Below, one piece after another: positions 12,348 through 22,827 of a stretch of DNA of 64,000 bases (within the stretch, counting starts at the first letter, position 1; each line of letters begins with the position of its first letter). The DNA lies in NCBI GenBank assembly GCA_013180625.2, contig SNVD02014811.1, forward strand, positions 30,546 to 94,545, in the 5' to 3' direction. The DNA comes from Boswellia sacra. Its lineage: Eukaryota; Streptophyta; Magnoliopsida; Sapindales; Burseraceae. The position numbers and the translations under genes were made by a program. Under the pieces are notes generated by a model. The model ran no database searches and was not told the DNA's origin. It saw nothing but the letters and a program-made list of their open reading frames with translations.

Positions 12348-12386
12348 AGCTCAAATCGGTTAAGATTTAAAAAAATGAGCAACCTT

Positions 12387-12398
12387 GCTCTGATACCA
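12387..12398 (-). promoter_or_regulatory. Primer-binding site, initiator tRNA-Met (Sire)
   Basis: The plus strand reads GCTCTGATACCA, so the minus strand is TGGTATCAGAGC, the standard copia primer site. It lies two bases from the 5' LTR at 12,401. Confidence 0.9.
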
Positions 12399-12400
12399 CT

Positions 12401-14140
12401 TGTTGACCCAGGTATGGCAACCCAAGAGGGGGGGGGAATTGGGTTTTTATTTATCAAAACGGATTTAGAAAACTTTTCTTGAAAGATCAAAATTAGTTCA
12501 CTCTTTCTTTGAAAATAAAGGTGAAAAAGATGAAATTAGAATTTATCAAAGATTCAATCAAAAGAATAATAATGATGAACAATCACAAGTGCAAGTAAAT
12601 GTAAAGAGGAAAGGGATAGAGAGAGTACAAACTCAATTTACGTGGTTCGGCAAACCTTGCCTACGTCCACGGGCTCCTAGCTCCACGAGCTAAGCTTTCC
12701 ACTAAGTTGTAGAATCTTTACAACTTGCTTGATGAACACCTCACCAAGACTTTTTCTTCCAACTCTTGATAACACCACACCAAGAGTTCTTCTTGATGAA
12801 CAACCTCACCAAGGCAACTTCCTTCAACCTTTGATAACACCACACCAAGAGTTCTTCTTGATGAACAACCTCACCAAGGCAACTTCCTTCAACCCTTGAT
12901 AACACCACAACAAAAGTTCTCTCAAGATAACTATTATCCTTTACAAGAATATCTCACTCTCACCACAATACAAGAACAAAGATAATTTTTACAACAAAAA
13001 TATAACTCTCTTCAAAGAGTAGATAAATAATATAAAAGCTCTCTAGACTTGATATTTCTCTTGCTTTTTGCTTGATAAATGCTTCTCTTGCTCTCATTGA
13101 ATGCATGGGAGAATGGCTCCTTTTATAGGCAAATGAGATGAACTTAATCAAGTGAAGACACCAACTCCAAATTTTCTGCCCACCATAAAAACCGTAATCT
13201 TGTCTGCCATTTTTGTCAATGTTCCGTTTGAAATTTGAAAATCTGTAAAACATAAAAGATCTTCATGTTTGAATAAGCTTTCCAACGCATCAAGAATCAA
13301 GTCATTTGGATATCTGTAGCTTAAGATATGGCCAAAACACCATTCGGTGCTCATGTGACTTGATTTTTCCTCCATGTGTCAGTTCACCGACTTGAATGAT
13401 AATTCTGTCAGTCTTCCGTTTGAAATTTGAATTTCTTCAAAACATAAAATATCTTCATATTTTAATAAGATTTCCAAAACATTAAGATTCAAAGAATTTT
13501 GATATCTCTATCTTAAGATATGGCCAAAACACCATTCGGTGCTCATGTGAGTTGATTTTTCTTCTTTGTGTCAGTCCACCGAATTGCATGTCAATTATGT
13601 CGGCCTTCTGTTTGAAATTTGAATTTTTTTCAAAACATATGAAATGTTTCTTCATTAAGTTATCTTTTCAATGCCGCAAGAATCAAGTCATTTTGATTTT
13701 TCTAGCTCAAGATATGTCCAAAGGAGTATTCGGTGCTCATGTCAGCTGCTTCCATTTGTCTTTCAACTTGCATGATGATTTGGACAACTTTGCACTTGAA
13801 ATTTGAATTTCATTAAAACATATGAAATGTTATAAATTGAGTAAGCTTTCCAAAGGCTCAAGAATCACGTCATTTGGATATTTGTAGAGATATATATGAC
13901 CAATTGATTGAACATTACTCATGTGTCACATTCCTTGAGTCAATCCTTGTTCTTAAACTTTGGTGCCTTTAACATGTAGTCTTCTCCTTAGCTTCAACAC
14001 TTCATTTTAATAAGCCTCTTCTTGATTTTAAAATTATTTCAATGATCTTACTCTTGCACATAAATAAACATGTTAGTAAATCTCAATTAATCAATGTGTA
14101 TTGTTATCATCAAAATTATCATGTAGCCTTAGGGCTAACA
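12401..14140 (-). repeat. 5' LTR of Sire element (minus-strand sense)
   Basis: It matches 8374-10,112 nearly base for base, from TGTTGACCCAGG to TTAGGGCTAACA, with only scattered substitutions and single-base indels visible. It ends at the CAGGC target duplication. Confidence 0.88.
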
Positions 14141-14590
14141 CAGGCTCCTCACTTCAGCACGATATGTAAGTCGTCTAGATCGGGCTCCCTAACCCAGCGC
14201 AATGTGCAAGTTGCTTTGATCAAGCTCCTCACTTCAGCACAATGTGCTAGATCAGGCTCCCCAACTCATCACGATGTGCAAGTCATCTAGATCAGGCTCC
14301 TTAGTTCAGCACGATGTACAAACCGTGTGGATCAAGCTTCTTAGTCAGCATGATGTGCAAGTCGTCTAGATCAGGCTCCTCAGTTTAGCATGATGTACAA
14401 ATCCGCTAGATCAAGCTCCCAAGTTAGCATGATACACAGATTGCCTAGATCAGATAGCTCAGTCTTAATAAGACTTCTCTCAAGCAATACGATGTGCAAA
14501 GACAGGTCCATCTCAATGAAACCTAACGATCACCTAAAGCAACATGATATGCTAAACACATGGATAAAGCTTTTAGCATTACAATATGCA
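14141..14590. repeat. Tandem array II, right part
   Basis: The array resumes after the Sire insertion with about 41-bp units such as GCTCCTCACTTCAGCACGAT and CAAGTCGTCTAGATC, then fades by about 14,590. Joined to the left part it was roughly 1.1 kb long. About 280 bp of unrepeated Tat DNA follow. Confidence 0.85.
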
Positions 14591-14875
14591 ACATGCTAAA
14601 AGTAAGAAAACGTTATAGACAAGGATCAACATAAAAATAAGGACTACCATAGTTGAAGACAGTCAAAGAGGACCACATTTGATGAGAAGGATTTGAAATA
14701 GTCAACCGCTCAAGAAGCGTAAGCATAGTCTAGAAGAGACTCAATTCACAAGAATTGCAAATCCCCTAAAACAAGTCAAACTTTCTCAAAGGAACTCACA
14801 TAGTCTAGAAGGGACACAATAGTATGTAAGAAGTACATATTGCTAAGAGTGGGCAATGTAGTCTAGGAACTTGCC

Positions 14876-15067
14876 TTGAAGAAGACATCCACATTGAAGA
14901 TAGAATTTGTCTTGAAGAAAGACATCTCCCTTGAAGAAGGTATCTACCTTAGAGAAGGAATCTCGCTTGAAGAAGTCATCTCTCTTGAAGAAGGCATCTT
15001 CCTAGAAGGAGGCATCCATCTTAAAGAAACAATCTCCCTTGAAGAAGGAATTCGAAGCCTACCTTGA
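14876..15067. repeat. Tandem array III, 18-bp unit
   Basis: Units like CTTGAAGAAGGCATCTCC repeat about ten times. Because 18 is divisible by three, one plus-strand frame stays open and reads as repeats of LEEGIS. A less regular CTTGAAGAAG-rich tail continues to about 15,170. I treat the frame as a by-product. Confidence 0.8.
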
Positions 15068-15699
15068 AGAAGAGATCTCCAAAAAGAAATTTGAAGTTCA
15101 GCTTGAAGAAGGAAGTTCAAATTTGAAGTTCAACTTGAAGAAAGGATTTGAAGAAGAAAAACTTAAAGAAAATTTGAGTCACATAGGATTGGACGACCAA
15201 CAGACACATGTGGAAAGAATTCCTACAGAGACAAGAAAGTAATTTGTTAAAGAACACATCAAATAACATAAACTTAAATTGATTTGAAATTATCAAGAGA
15301 TGTTTGATATTTTGTAGGAACTTGTAAGAACAATGAAGAAATCCCTAGTCCATCCAAAAGGGCACAACATATCAAGAACTTTCCCTAGTGAAGAGTAAGA
15401 ATCAACAAAACAAGCAAATAAAGACAAGAAGTATCCAAAGAAAGGGCATGAAACCTAGTAAATGAAAGGTCTAAAGACCAAGAGGACACAATACAATCGA
15501 ATTCTCCCTAGTGAGCTTGAAGAAATTAAGAAGTGAAGAATAGAAATAAGAAGCACTTGAAAGAAAGGCATAAAGCCTAACAAATGCAAAAGTTTGAAAA
15601 GATCAAAGAAGAATGAAGAATACTTAATCGAAGGTATGAAGAATGAAAAGGTCTAAAGACTACGAGGAAGTGCATGATAGACGTTTTTCTAGTGGGCAT

Positions 15700-16045
15700 A
15701 CATTAGAAGAAACCCCTAGGAAATATGTGCATTTAAGAGTGTTTTAAACCCTTAGAATAGGTAGAAGCCCTAAGAAGAGGCACACCAAAGAGTGTTGAAA
15801 ACCCTAGGAAGTAGATGTACTTAAGAGTGTTTTAAGCCCTTAGAAAGGCACAAGCCCTAAGAAGAGACGCATTGAAGAGTGTTGAAAACCCTAGTAAGTT
15901 GTTGTACTTAAGAGTGTTTTAAACCCTTAGAATAGGCATAGGCCCTCAGAAGAGGCACACTGAAGAGTGTTTAAAAACCTTAGGAAGTAGGTGCACTTAA
16001 TAGTGTTTGAAGCTCTTAGAATAGGCGCAGAAGAGTGCTAGCAAA
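15700..16045. repeat. Tandem array IV, about 88 bp x 4
   Basis: The motif ACCCTAGGAAGTAG recurs near 15,713, 15,801, 15,889 and 15,977. Each unit also carries AAGAGTGTTTTAAACCC and AAGAAGAGGCACAC-like parts. The DNA between arrays III and IV (15,170-15,700) is purine-rich with no gene. Confidence 0.82.
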
Positions 16046-16084
16046 CCCTGGGAATCGCACTAAAGAGTGTTTCATCTTAGCATC

Positions 16085-16415
16085 GTAAGAATGCACTTAA
16101 TGCATTAGAAGAATTCATTTATCTACACTAGAACAGTGCACATCATGCATTGTAAGGATGCACTTTATGCATTAGAAGAATGCATTTGTCTGCGCTAGAA
16201 TGGTGCACATCAAGCATCGTAAGGATGCACTTCATGCATTAGAAGAATGCATTTGCCTGCACTAGAAGAGTGAACATCATCCATCATAAGGTTGCATTTC
16301 ATGCATTAGAATGATGCATTTGTCCACACTGGACGAGTGGCATTTTATGCATTAGAAATATGCTTTGGTCCGCACTAGAAGAGTACATTGCATGCATTAG
16401 GAGGATGCACTTTAA
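16085..16415. repeat. Tandem array V, about 67 bp x 5
   Basis: GTAAGGATGCAC-like anchors lie near 16,085, 16,152, 16,219 and 16,286, and a fifth, poorer unit follows. Each unit contains TGCATTAGAAGAATGCATTT, itself partly palindromic around ATGCAT. Confidence 0.82.
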
Positions 16416-16417
16416 CC

Positions 16418-16497
16418 CTTAAGTGGGTAGACTAGCCCTCGAGTGGGCATATCAGCCCTTGAGTGGGTACACTAGCCCTTGAGTGGGCATACCTCTT
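16418..16497. repeat. Tandem array VI, about 21 bp x 4
   Basis: Units of the form AGCCCTTGAGTGGGTACACT repeat four times. It is the last array before the polypurine tract. Confidence 0.8.
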
Positions 16498-16629
16498 TTA
16501 CAGGAATTGAAGAGGAAAACGGATGACAAGAAATCCGACAGAATGTAGAAGAAGGTGAGGATGCCAAAATAAGAAGAGGAAAGACAAGGTAAGAATACTT
16601 TGTCAATTTTTATGTCTCACAAACTTCTC

Positions 16630-16646
16630 CAAAGTAGGGGGCAACC
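16630..16646 (+). promoter_or_regulatory. Polypurine tract of inner Tat element
   Basis: AAAGTAGGGGGCAACC directly precedes the 3' LTR and is the expected plus-strand priming site. Confidence 0.75.
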
Positions 16647-18719
16647 TATAGACACTTCATTTTTTAGGTTCAATGATGAATGAAGAGCAAAAGAAATGAC
16701 CAAAATGCCATTGGAAGCAAAAGGAAGAAAGTTAAGGAAAAACCTACCGAAAGCTTTGAAAATTAATGTATGATTTTAAAAAATCATAGAAATTAATCTA
16801 AGAGGAATATGATGATGAATCATATACTCTTGTGAATCTACAGATGTTTAATGTTCACATAAATTTACAGATCACAAATCAGAGTTGAACTCAGAGAATT
16901 ATACATGTTCAAACAGCTGAAGGTCAAAAGAGACTACATTGAAAAAATGCAAAATCTAAGGGTTTGGTTAGCCACAACCGATCCTTGGTTGTAGGACAGC
17001 CAGCTGTCGTACTATTGACTAGCGATTTGCCCACAACTGGCTGGCATCCTACTGTTGACCTGCGGTCCTCACACAGTCGATTAGCTATTTTTCATGTATT
17101 CTTGAAAAATTTTGAGTGGATCCTTCCTTTTGTGTTTCTTGCTTCCTTTTTCAACTTCAATCCTCAACTATATAAACATTTCTCCTCCTCACTTTTCAAC
17201 ACACATCAAAATAATATCTTCTCCCTCTTGAAGACACATTTGAGAATTCAATGAGTCTTTTCTAGTTCAGTATTTTCTAGGCATTATATTGCTCTAAACC
17301 CGAAAATGGTACGTAATGAGAGCAGTCCTCTCTTCTCCCTCCTCTTTTCTTCTTTATTTTTCTTACTTAGAATAAGTATATTTAGGATTTATTTTTTATG
17401 CGTAGAAGCATGTTTAGGATTGTATGAATTGTTTAATCCTTATTTATTTTGCAAGGTAGAAATGCATGTCAAGGTAAGTCATCTTTCCCTCCTTTATTAG
17501 AAATATGTTTAGGAGTTTATTTTGATTGCGAATTCTTAGAATCATGCTTAGGAGTATATGTTTAAAATCATGCTTAAGAGCACATGATTATAATCATGCT
17601 AAGAAGACCTATGATTTTTTAAGCATGCTAGGAAATAACATAGAATATTTAAGAATTATCATATTTATCCTTAAGTGTTTGAATTGGACTAGAATAGCCA
17701 TGATTGATATTGATTGATTGTATTAGGCTGGAAATGTCATGTTTCGGCTAGAAATGCCATGATTCATTATGATTACTATGAATAGGCTAGAATTGCAATA
17801 TTTAGAATTGTTTTAAATCCACTGAATTATGCTACAATAGCAATAACTAGAGTTACCATGATAGAATTATCAAATCTAGGTAGAAGTGTCATGATTCTAG
17901 ATTATGGCTATGTATTGAATTTTAATTGATTGATTGATTTTATTTTAGATGATTACCATGTTCAGTGGTCTATTTGAATAATTATGATTGTATGATGCCA
18001 TGAAGTAGTGGTGGACTCACATTAGTGTTGAGGGACGATCACTTAGGATGAATGATTAGAATGATTAAACAAATGTATGAACTTGAATGATGCCATGAAA
18101 GAGGCTTGATAAACAATGAATATACTCACATATAGTAGTGAGGAATTCATTATCTATTAAATCTCAAATATGCAATGACTGCTATCAATGGGATGATTAT
18201 GCTATTTTGAAGAGTTTAGAAGTAGAATACTTTATTTATTTGTTGAATAACAAATTGATGTAATCATATCCCCTATTCCCCTTGTTTAAAAGGAATGTAA
18301 TTATATTCTCCTTTATCCTTCTTTACATGAATATACAATTGTTATTGGTTCAATATACCTCACATGTCTTAAAGAAGATAAAATTGAAAATGTGTGCTTA
18401 AAATAAACCACTTAGGCAGACTATATAATAATGTAAGCTATTTTTATTTGGTAAACCCTAGTGGAGGTTGGATTTTGATCCGGCAAGGCGAATGGCTCTT
18501 ACCTAACTTCCTGAACCTATCTTTAAAGGGATGAAGATAGTTTAGGTCCTAAAGTGAGGGATCGGATTGCCCACATTCATTCCTAATTGAATAATTGGGT
18601 AGCGACTCCATTTCTCCAGATGTGTCCATACCTAGTTTGTGTTTCGTTAAGTCTCAAAAGAGGCTTTAACATAGTGTTGTGATCGTAAACACTCTAGCAG
18701 GATGAAAGCCCTATTCGCA
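16647..18719 (+). repeat. 3' LTR of inner Tat element
   Basis: It runs from TATAGACACTTCATTTTTT to CCCTATTCGCA, about 2073 bp, and is the most complete LTR of the family here. The target duplication GGAAT follows at 18,720. Confidence 0.82.
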
Positions 18720-18990
18720 GGAATGTAATTGAATTCTCCTTCCTCATTCTTTGTATGAATATACAATTGTTATTGGTTGAATATACCTCACACATCTTAA
18801 AGAAAATAAAATGAATTATATGTGCATAAATGAATAATGTAAGCGGACTATATAACAACTTAAGCTATTTTTATTTTGTATACTCTAGTGGCGCCCGGAT
18901 TTTTATTCGGGCAGGCCGAAGGTTCGTACCTAACTTTCTGAACTCATCTCTGAAGAGATTAGAGTAGTTTAGATCGCGAAGCGAGGGATC
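18720..18990 (+). mobile_element. Second part of the interrupted outer Tat LTR
   Basis: Starting with the duplicated GGAAT, this stretch matches 18,291-18,560 of the inner 3' LTR (GAATATACAATTGTTATTGG and later blocks). It continues exactly where 2161 left off. Similarity fades after GGGATCGGGTTGCCA, so the outer LTR lacks its final part. It includes a GC-rich hairpin, GCCCG...CGGGC, near 18,886-18,905. Confidence 0.75.
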
Positions 18991-19422
18991 GGGTTGCCAT
19001 AATTCATATTTTCAATATAAGTTGAATAAAAGATTAAAGAGAGAGAGAGAGAGAGAGAGATGGAAACCAAGAGTAAATAAAGAGAGCTCAAGATTGAAGT
19101 AACTGAGAGAAAGAGATAAGAATTAAGTGATACATGTATTATTCTCATACTTAAACGCTTTTATGTGGCCTCACTCAGCCCCAACATATTCAATGATTTG
19201 GGAGACGAAATGGCAATATTTTTTGAAGGCACCTGGGTGGCATTAATGAAGTAGAAAATGGTATTAATGGTAAAATTCTATGGATAATTTGGTTCATTTT
19301 AAGAAAATTGTGCTGTGGTGAATTTGCAACACAAAGAACACAATTTATATGATGTTTAACTTTTTGTAACACAAAAGATGTCCTTTGTATAATGTCTGCT
19401 TCTGTTCCCCCCAAAACCAAAT
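18991..19422. other. Flanking DNA with (GA)n tract
   Basis: A (GA)n run lies at 19,039-19,060. I see no gene or recognisable element in the rest, which leads up to the tRNA gene. Confidence 0.5.
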
Positions 19423-19495
19423 GGGGATGTAGCTCCGATGGTAGAGCGCTCGCGTAGCATGCGAGAGATGCTCGGATTGATGCCCTGCATCTCCA
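19423..19495 (+). tRNA. tRNA-Ala (AGC), probably decayed
   Basis: The 73 bases fold as a tRNA: acceptor GGGGATG with CATCTCC plus discriminator A, D arm GCTC...GAGC, and anticodon stem CTCGC/GCGAG around the loop GTAGCAT with anticodon AGC. The acceptor includes the G3:U70 wobble pair that identifies alanine tRNAs. The T arm is poor: CTCGG against CCCTG leaves two mismatches, and the loop ATTGATG lacks the usual TTC. The internal B-box is therefore degraded. It is likely a pseudogene or a weakly expressed copy. An oligo-T terminator tract follows, now split by the copia element. Confidence 0.75.
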
Positions 19496-19498
19496 AAC

Positions 19499-19506
19499 TT
19501 TTTTTT
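19499..19506 (+). terminator. Oligo-T Pol III terminator tract holding the copia insertion site
   Basis: The T run after the tRNA includes TTTTT at 19,501-19,505, repeated at 25,092-25,096 after the copia element. It is therefore the 5-bp target duplication. The last T (19,506) is the first base of the LTR. Confidence 0.65.
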
Positions 19507-19885
19507 GTTGGGGATGCAATACAAACTCAGAACAGATTTTGGGAGAAAATTAACTTGTATTAACAGAGAAAATTGATATACAAGAATTACACAAAAACTC
19601 CCCTAAACTAATCCTGGAGCTCTCCTGGCTCTCTCACACTCTCAGAACTCTCTGGTTCTAAATCCTAGACTCTCTCTGGAGCCTCTCTCTGATTCATTAC
19701 TCAGGTAGAATTCGTCCCATATTTATAAGAAAAATTCTGCATATATTTTTCAAACAAGTTAGGCCACCTAACTTTGACTACCTCCAATGGAGGTGCCTAA
19801 CTTTGACAATCCCCTGGGTAGGTAGCCTCCCTTTGACATGGGAGGGACCTTTCAGAAGCTCCATGCATCATGCATGAGCTCATCA
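19506..19885 (-). repeat. 3' LTR of copia element (minus-strand sense)
   Basis: It runs from TGTTGGGGATGC to GAGCTCATCA on the plus strand. On the minus strand the polypurine tract lies immediately upstream. A TATA-like CCATATTTATAAG is near 19,728 on the plus strand; its complement is also AT-rich. Confidence 0.92.
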
Positions 19886-19932
19886 ATTCTCCCCCTCCAT
19901 CCTATGTGAAAAGGGAGTAACAACAAAAGTAA

Positions 19933-21570
19933 TTAGACAGCTTCTAGTCCAACTATGTCTCTGCATAGTTCTAGCTTGTCTCTGGTGACTACTTTTGTTA
20001 ACATGTCTGCTGGATTCTCTTTTGTATGAATCTTCACAAGCTTCAACAGTTGCTTGTCCATCACCTCGCATATCCAATGATAGCGAATGTCGATATGCTT
20101 CGTTCGAGAATGGTACACTGAATTCTTGCTCAAATCCAAAGTACTTTGACTGTCACAGTGTACTTTGTACTCCTTTTGCTCAATCCCAAGTTCTTGGAGA
20201 AACCGCTTCAACCACAACATTTCTTTTTCAGCTTCCGCTGCAGGAATGTATTCTGCCTCAGTCGTGGATAGCGCAACACGCTTCTGTAGTCTTGACTGCC
20301 ATGACACAGCTCCCCCTACAAAAGTGTAAAAAAAACCTGATGTAGATTTCCTACTGTCAGGATCTCCGACCATATCTGAATCTGTATAGCCTTCCAAGAT
20401 TGGATCAGCTCCCCCGTAACACAAGCATATCTTCGAGGTACCTTTTAGGTATCTGAGAATCCACTTGACTACCTCCCAATGTTCTTTCCCTGTATTGGAA
20501 AGAAATCTGCTCACGACTCCTACAGCATGAGCAATATCTGGCCTTGTACACACCATGGCATACATCAAACTTCCTACAGCAGAAGAATAGGGCACCGACG
20601 CCATGTCATCTATCTCTTTCTTGGATGAGGGACATGATCTCTTGCTCAGCTTGAAATGATTAGCCAGTGGTATACTAACTGGCTTAGCACCATCCATGTT
20701 GAACCTTTAAATCACCTGTTCAACATATTTCTCCTGAGACAGCCATAATTTCTTCTGTTTCCTGTCTCGACGAATGTGCATCCCCAAGATTTGCTGAGCT
20801 GGTCCCAAGTCCTTCATATCAAAGGTTTTTGAAAGTTCCTTCTTTAGCTGCTTTATTTTTGTTGCATCCTTCCTGATGATCAACATGTCGTCCACATATA
20901 ACATTAATGCAACAAAGTCTCCACCTGGAAGTTTTTGGAAGTAGACATACTGGTCTGCAGCGGTTCTTTTGTACCCATGACTCACCATGAAAGAATCAAA
21001 CTTCTTGCACCATTGCCTTGGTGCTTGTTTGAGGCCATACAAGCTCTTTTTGAGCTTGCACACGAGGTGTTCTTTTCCTTGAACCTCGAACCCTTCTGGC
21101 TGCTCCATATAGATTTTTTCATGCAAGTCTCCATGAAGAAATGCTGTATTCACATCCATCTGTTCAAGCTCCAAATCAAGACTTTCGGTCAATCCGAGGA
21201 TGACGCGGATTGAGGACATTTTTACTACTGGTGAGAAGATCTCGTCAAAGTCAATTCCTTTCTTTTGAAGGAATCCTTTTACCACTAATCGGGCTTTGTG
21301 CTTCATCACCTTTCCTGTTCCATCTTTCTTAAGCTTGAATACCCACTTGTTCTTCAGTGCCTTCTTTCCGTCTGGGAGCTCGACCAGTTCATAGGTTTTA
21401 TTCTTCTCTAGAGAATTCATCTCATCTCGCATCGCATGCAGCCATCGTTCCTTGTCTGGATGAGATAAAGCTTCATGAAAGCTTTCTAGCTCCCCCTCAT
21501 CAGTAAGCAGTGTATACTCTGATTTCGGATATCTCCTCGACGGAATCCGACCTCGCTCAGATCGTCGTAG
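19933..21570 (-). pseudogene. Copia reverse transcriptase and RNase H part of pol
   Basis: The minus-strand frame starts after a stop at 21,571-21,573 and continues in the same frame. The reverse transcriptase has NKWVFKLKKDGTG, DVNTAFLHGDL, SLYGLKQAPRQW and the catalytic YVDD (MLYVDDMLI). A TAA near 20,707 separates it from RNase H, again in frame. RNase H shows RPDIAHAVGVVSRF, YTDSDMVGDPDSRKSTSG and STTEAEYIPAAEAEKEMLWL, ending at 19,933. The stops look like single C-to-T changes (CAG or CAA to stop), so one continuous polyprotein existed. It would have copied element RNA into DNA in the virus-like particle. Confidence 0.88.
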
Positions 21571-22827
21571 CTAAGGTTCTTCATTTCCAGGAGGTACAGC
21601 AGCTTCTATAGGTGATTGTGGCTCCCCCAGCTCAGCAATCTCTTCATTTTCCTCCTCCTGATTTGCTTCTGGAACTTCTTCTGGTACTTCATCATTTCTT
21701 GTGGCATTTGGTGTTGAATCTGCAACAATATTTGGGGCATTGCTAGTGGGATTTGTAGATATTGTTGTCTTTTCAGCGTCTTCAAAAGTTTGGTCTTCAT
21801 GGAACAACACATCTCTACTCCGGATGACTTTCTTTTCTTTTGGGTCCCATAGTCTGTATCCGAATTCTTCATCTCCATAACCGATGAAGATACATGGAAC
21901 AGTTCTTGCATCGAGCTTCTGTCTGAGCTCCTTGGATACATGTACGAAGGCTAAACAACCAAACACTTTCAAATGATTGTAAGAGGGCTTTCTATTAGAC
22001 CATACCTTTTCTGGAATCTTGAATTTCAGTGGTACTGATGGAGTTCTGTTGATTAAGTAACAGGCGGTACGAACTGCCTCCCCCCAGAATGGCTTGGGTA
22101 ACTTAGCCAATCTGAGCATGCTCCTGACCCGTTCCATGATGGTTCGATTCATCCTCTCAGCCATTCCATTGTGTTGTGCTGTGCGTGGGACCGTTCTTTC
22201 ATGTCGAATGCCATATCTCCGACAGTAAGCATTGAACTCTCTGGAGGTATACTCGCCTCCATTATCTGACCGGAGGCATTTTAATTTCTTACCCGTTTCA
22301 CGTTCTACCATGGCATGAAACTCCTTGAACTTCTCCAGAACTTCATCCTTCGTCTTGAGGAAGTACACCCACGCTTTTCGAGAGGCATCATCAATGAAGG
22401 TCAAGAAATACCTTTTACCGCCTAGACTTTCCACTTCAAGAGGTCCGCATACATCACTGTGTACTAGCTCCAACAACTTTGATTTCTTCACTGATGAGGA
22501 GCTGAATGACACCCTCCGTTGTTTCCCGTACAAAGAATAATCGCAAGGATGAAACGCTGCATCCTTGGAAACAGTGATCAGCTTCTTCTTCTGAAGGATT
22601 GATAAACCCTTCTCACCCATGTGACTGAGCCTTTTATGCCACAAATCCTGAGGTACCATGTGCTCTGCTACATGAAGGCTCTCTTCGTTTATCTTTACAT
22701 GGGTCCTGTAAAGATTATCACATAATTTACCTCGAGCAACCACCATGACCCCTTTCAACATCTTCCATGTACCATTAGTGAAGCAGCTTTCATAACCCTG
22801 CTGATCAAAGGCTTTTACCGAGAGCAA
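21571..22827 (-). pseudogene. Copia integrase part of pol
   Basis: A 418-codon open stretch holds pre-integrase and integrase. The zinc part has LWHKRLSHMGEKGL and then CDYS, where the second Cys of the HHCC set is replaced by Ser. The catalytic residues are visible: VHSDVCGP (D), CLRSDNGGEYTS (D) and NGMAERMNRTI (E), with the tail motif IFIGYGDEEFGYRLWDP. It ends at a TAG (21,571-21,573) that replaces a probable CAG glutamine before LRRSERGR, which is in frame with the reverse transcriptase. A TGA (CGA to TGA) separates it from the protease part. Confidence 0.88.

Larger units (their letters stand above)
8374..14140 (-). mobile_element. Sire-type (Sirevirus) Ty1/copia element, internally deleted
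   Basis: Two long LTRs of almost equal length (8374-10,112, 1739 bp; 12,401-14,140, 1740 bp) flank only 2.3 kb of internal DNA. The target duplication is CAGGC (8369-8373, 14,141-14,145). Read on the minus strand, the order is 5' LTR, primer site for initiator tRNA-Met, gag, protease, the start of the pre-integrase domain, a multi-copy polypurine region, 3' LTR. Integrase core, reverse transcriptase and RNase H are missing. Long LTRs, gag type and repeated polypurine motifs fit Sireviruses. The LTRs look about 98% identical by eye, suggesting a fairly recent insertion. Confidence 0.88.
2162..18719 (+). mobile_element. Inner Tat-lineage Ty3/gypsy element, non-autonomous, nested
   Basis: This full-length element has two LTRs (2162-3676 and 16,647-18,719), a primer-binding-like site just after the first, a polypurine tract just before the second, and a 5-bp target duplication GGAAT (2157-2161, 18,720-18,724). 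Total length is about 16.6 kb. Subtracting the Sire insertion (8374-14,140) leaves about 10.8 kb, close to the other Tat element here. The only coding remnant is a broken gag; protease, reverse transcriptase, RNase H and integrase are absent. The long 3' part is tandem repeats, which is known for Tat/Ogre 3' untranslated regions. LTR termini read TA...CA rather than TG...CA. Confidence 0.85.

Noticed and set aside
14876..15067. Possible repetitive LEEGIS peptide
   Set aside because: An 18-bp tandem repeat inside a retroelement 3' region; nothing suggests translation.
7122..16497. Possible CRISPR-like arrays
   Set aside because: Units are contiguous imperfect tandem repeats without unique spacers, and this is a plant genome.
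18886..18905. GC hairpin as a riboswitch or terminator
   Set aside because: A 5-bp stem within an LTR fragment; too short to support a role.
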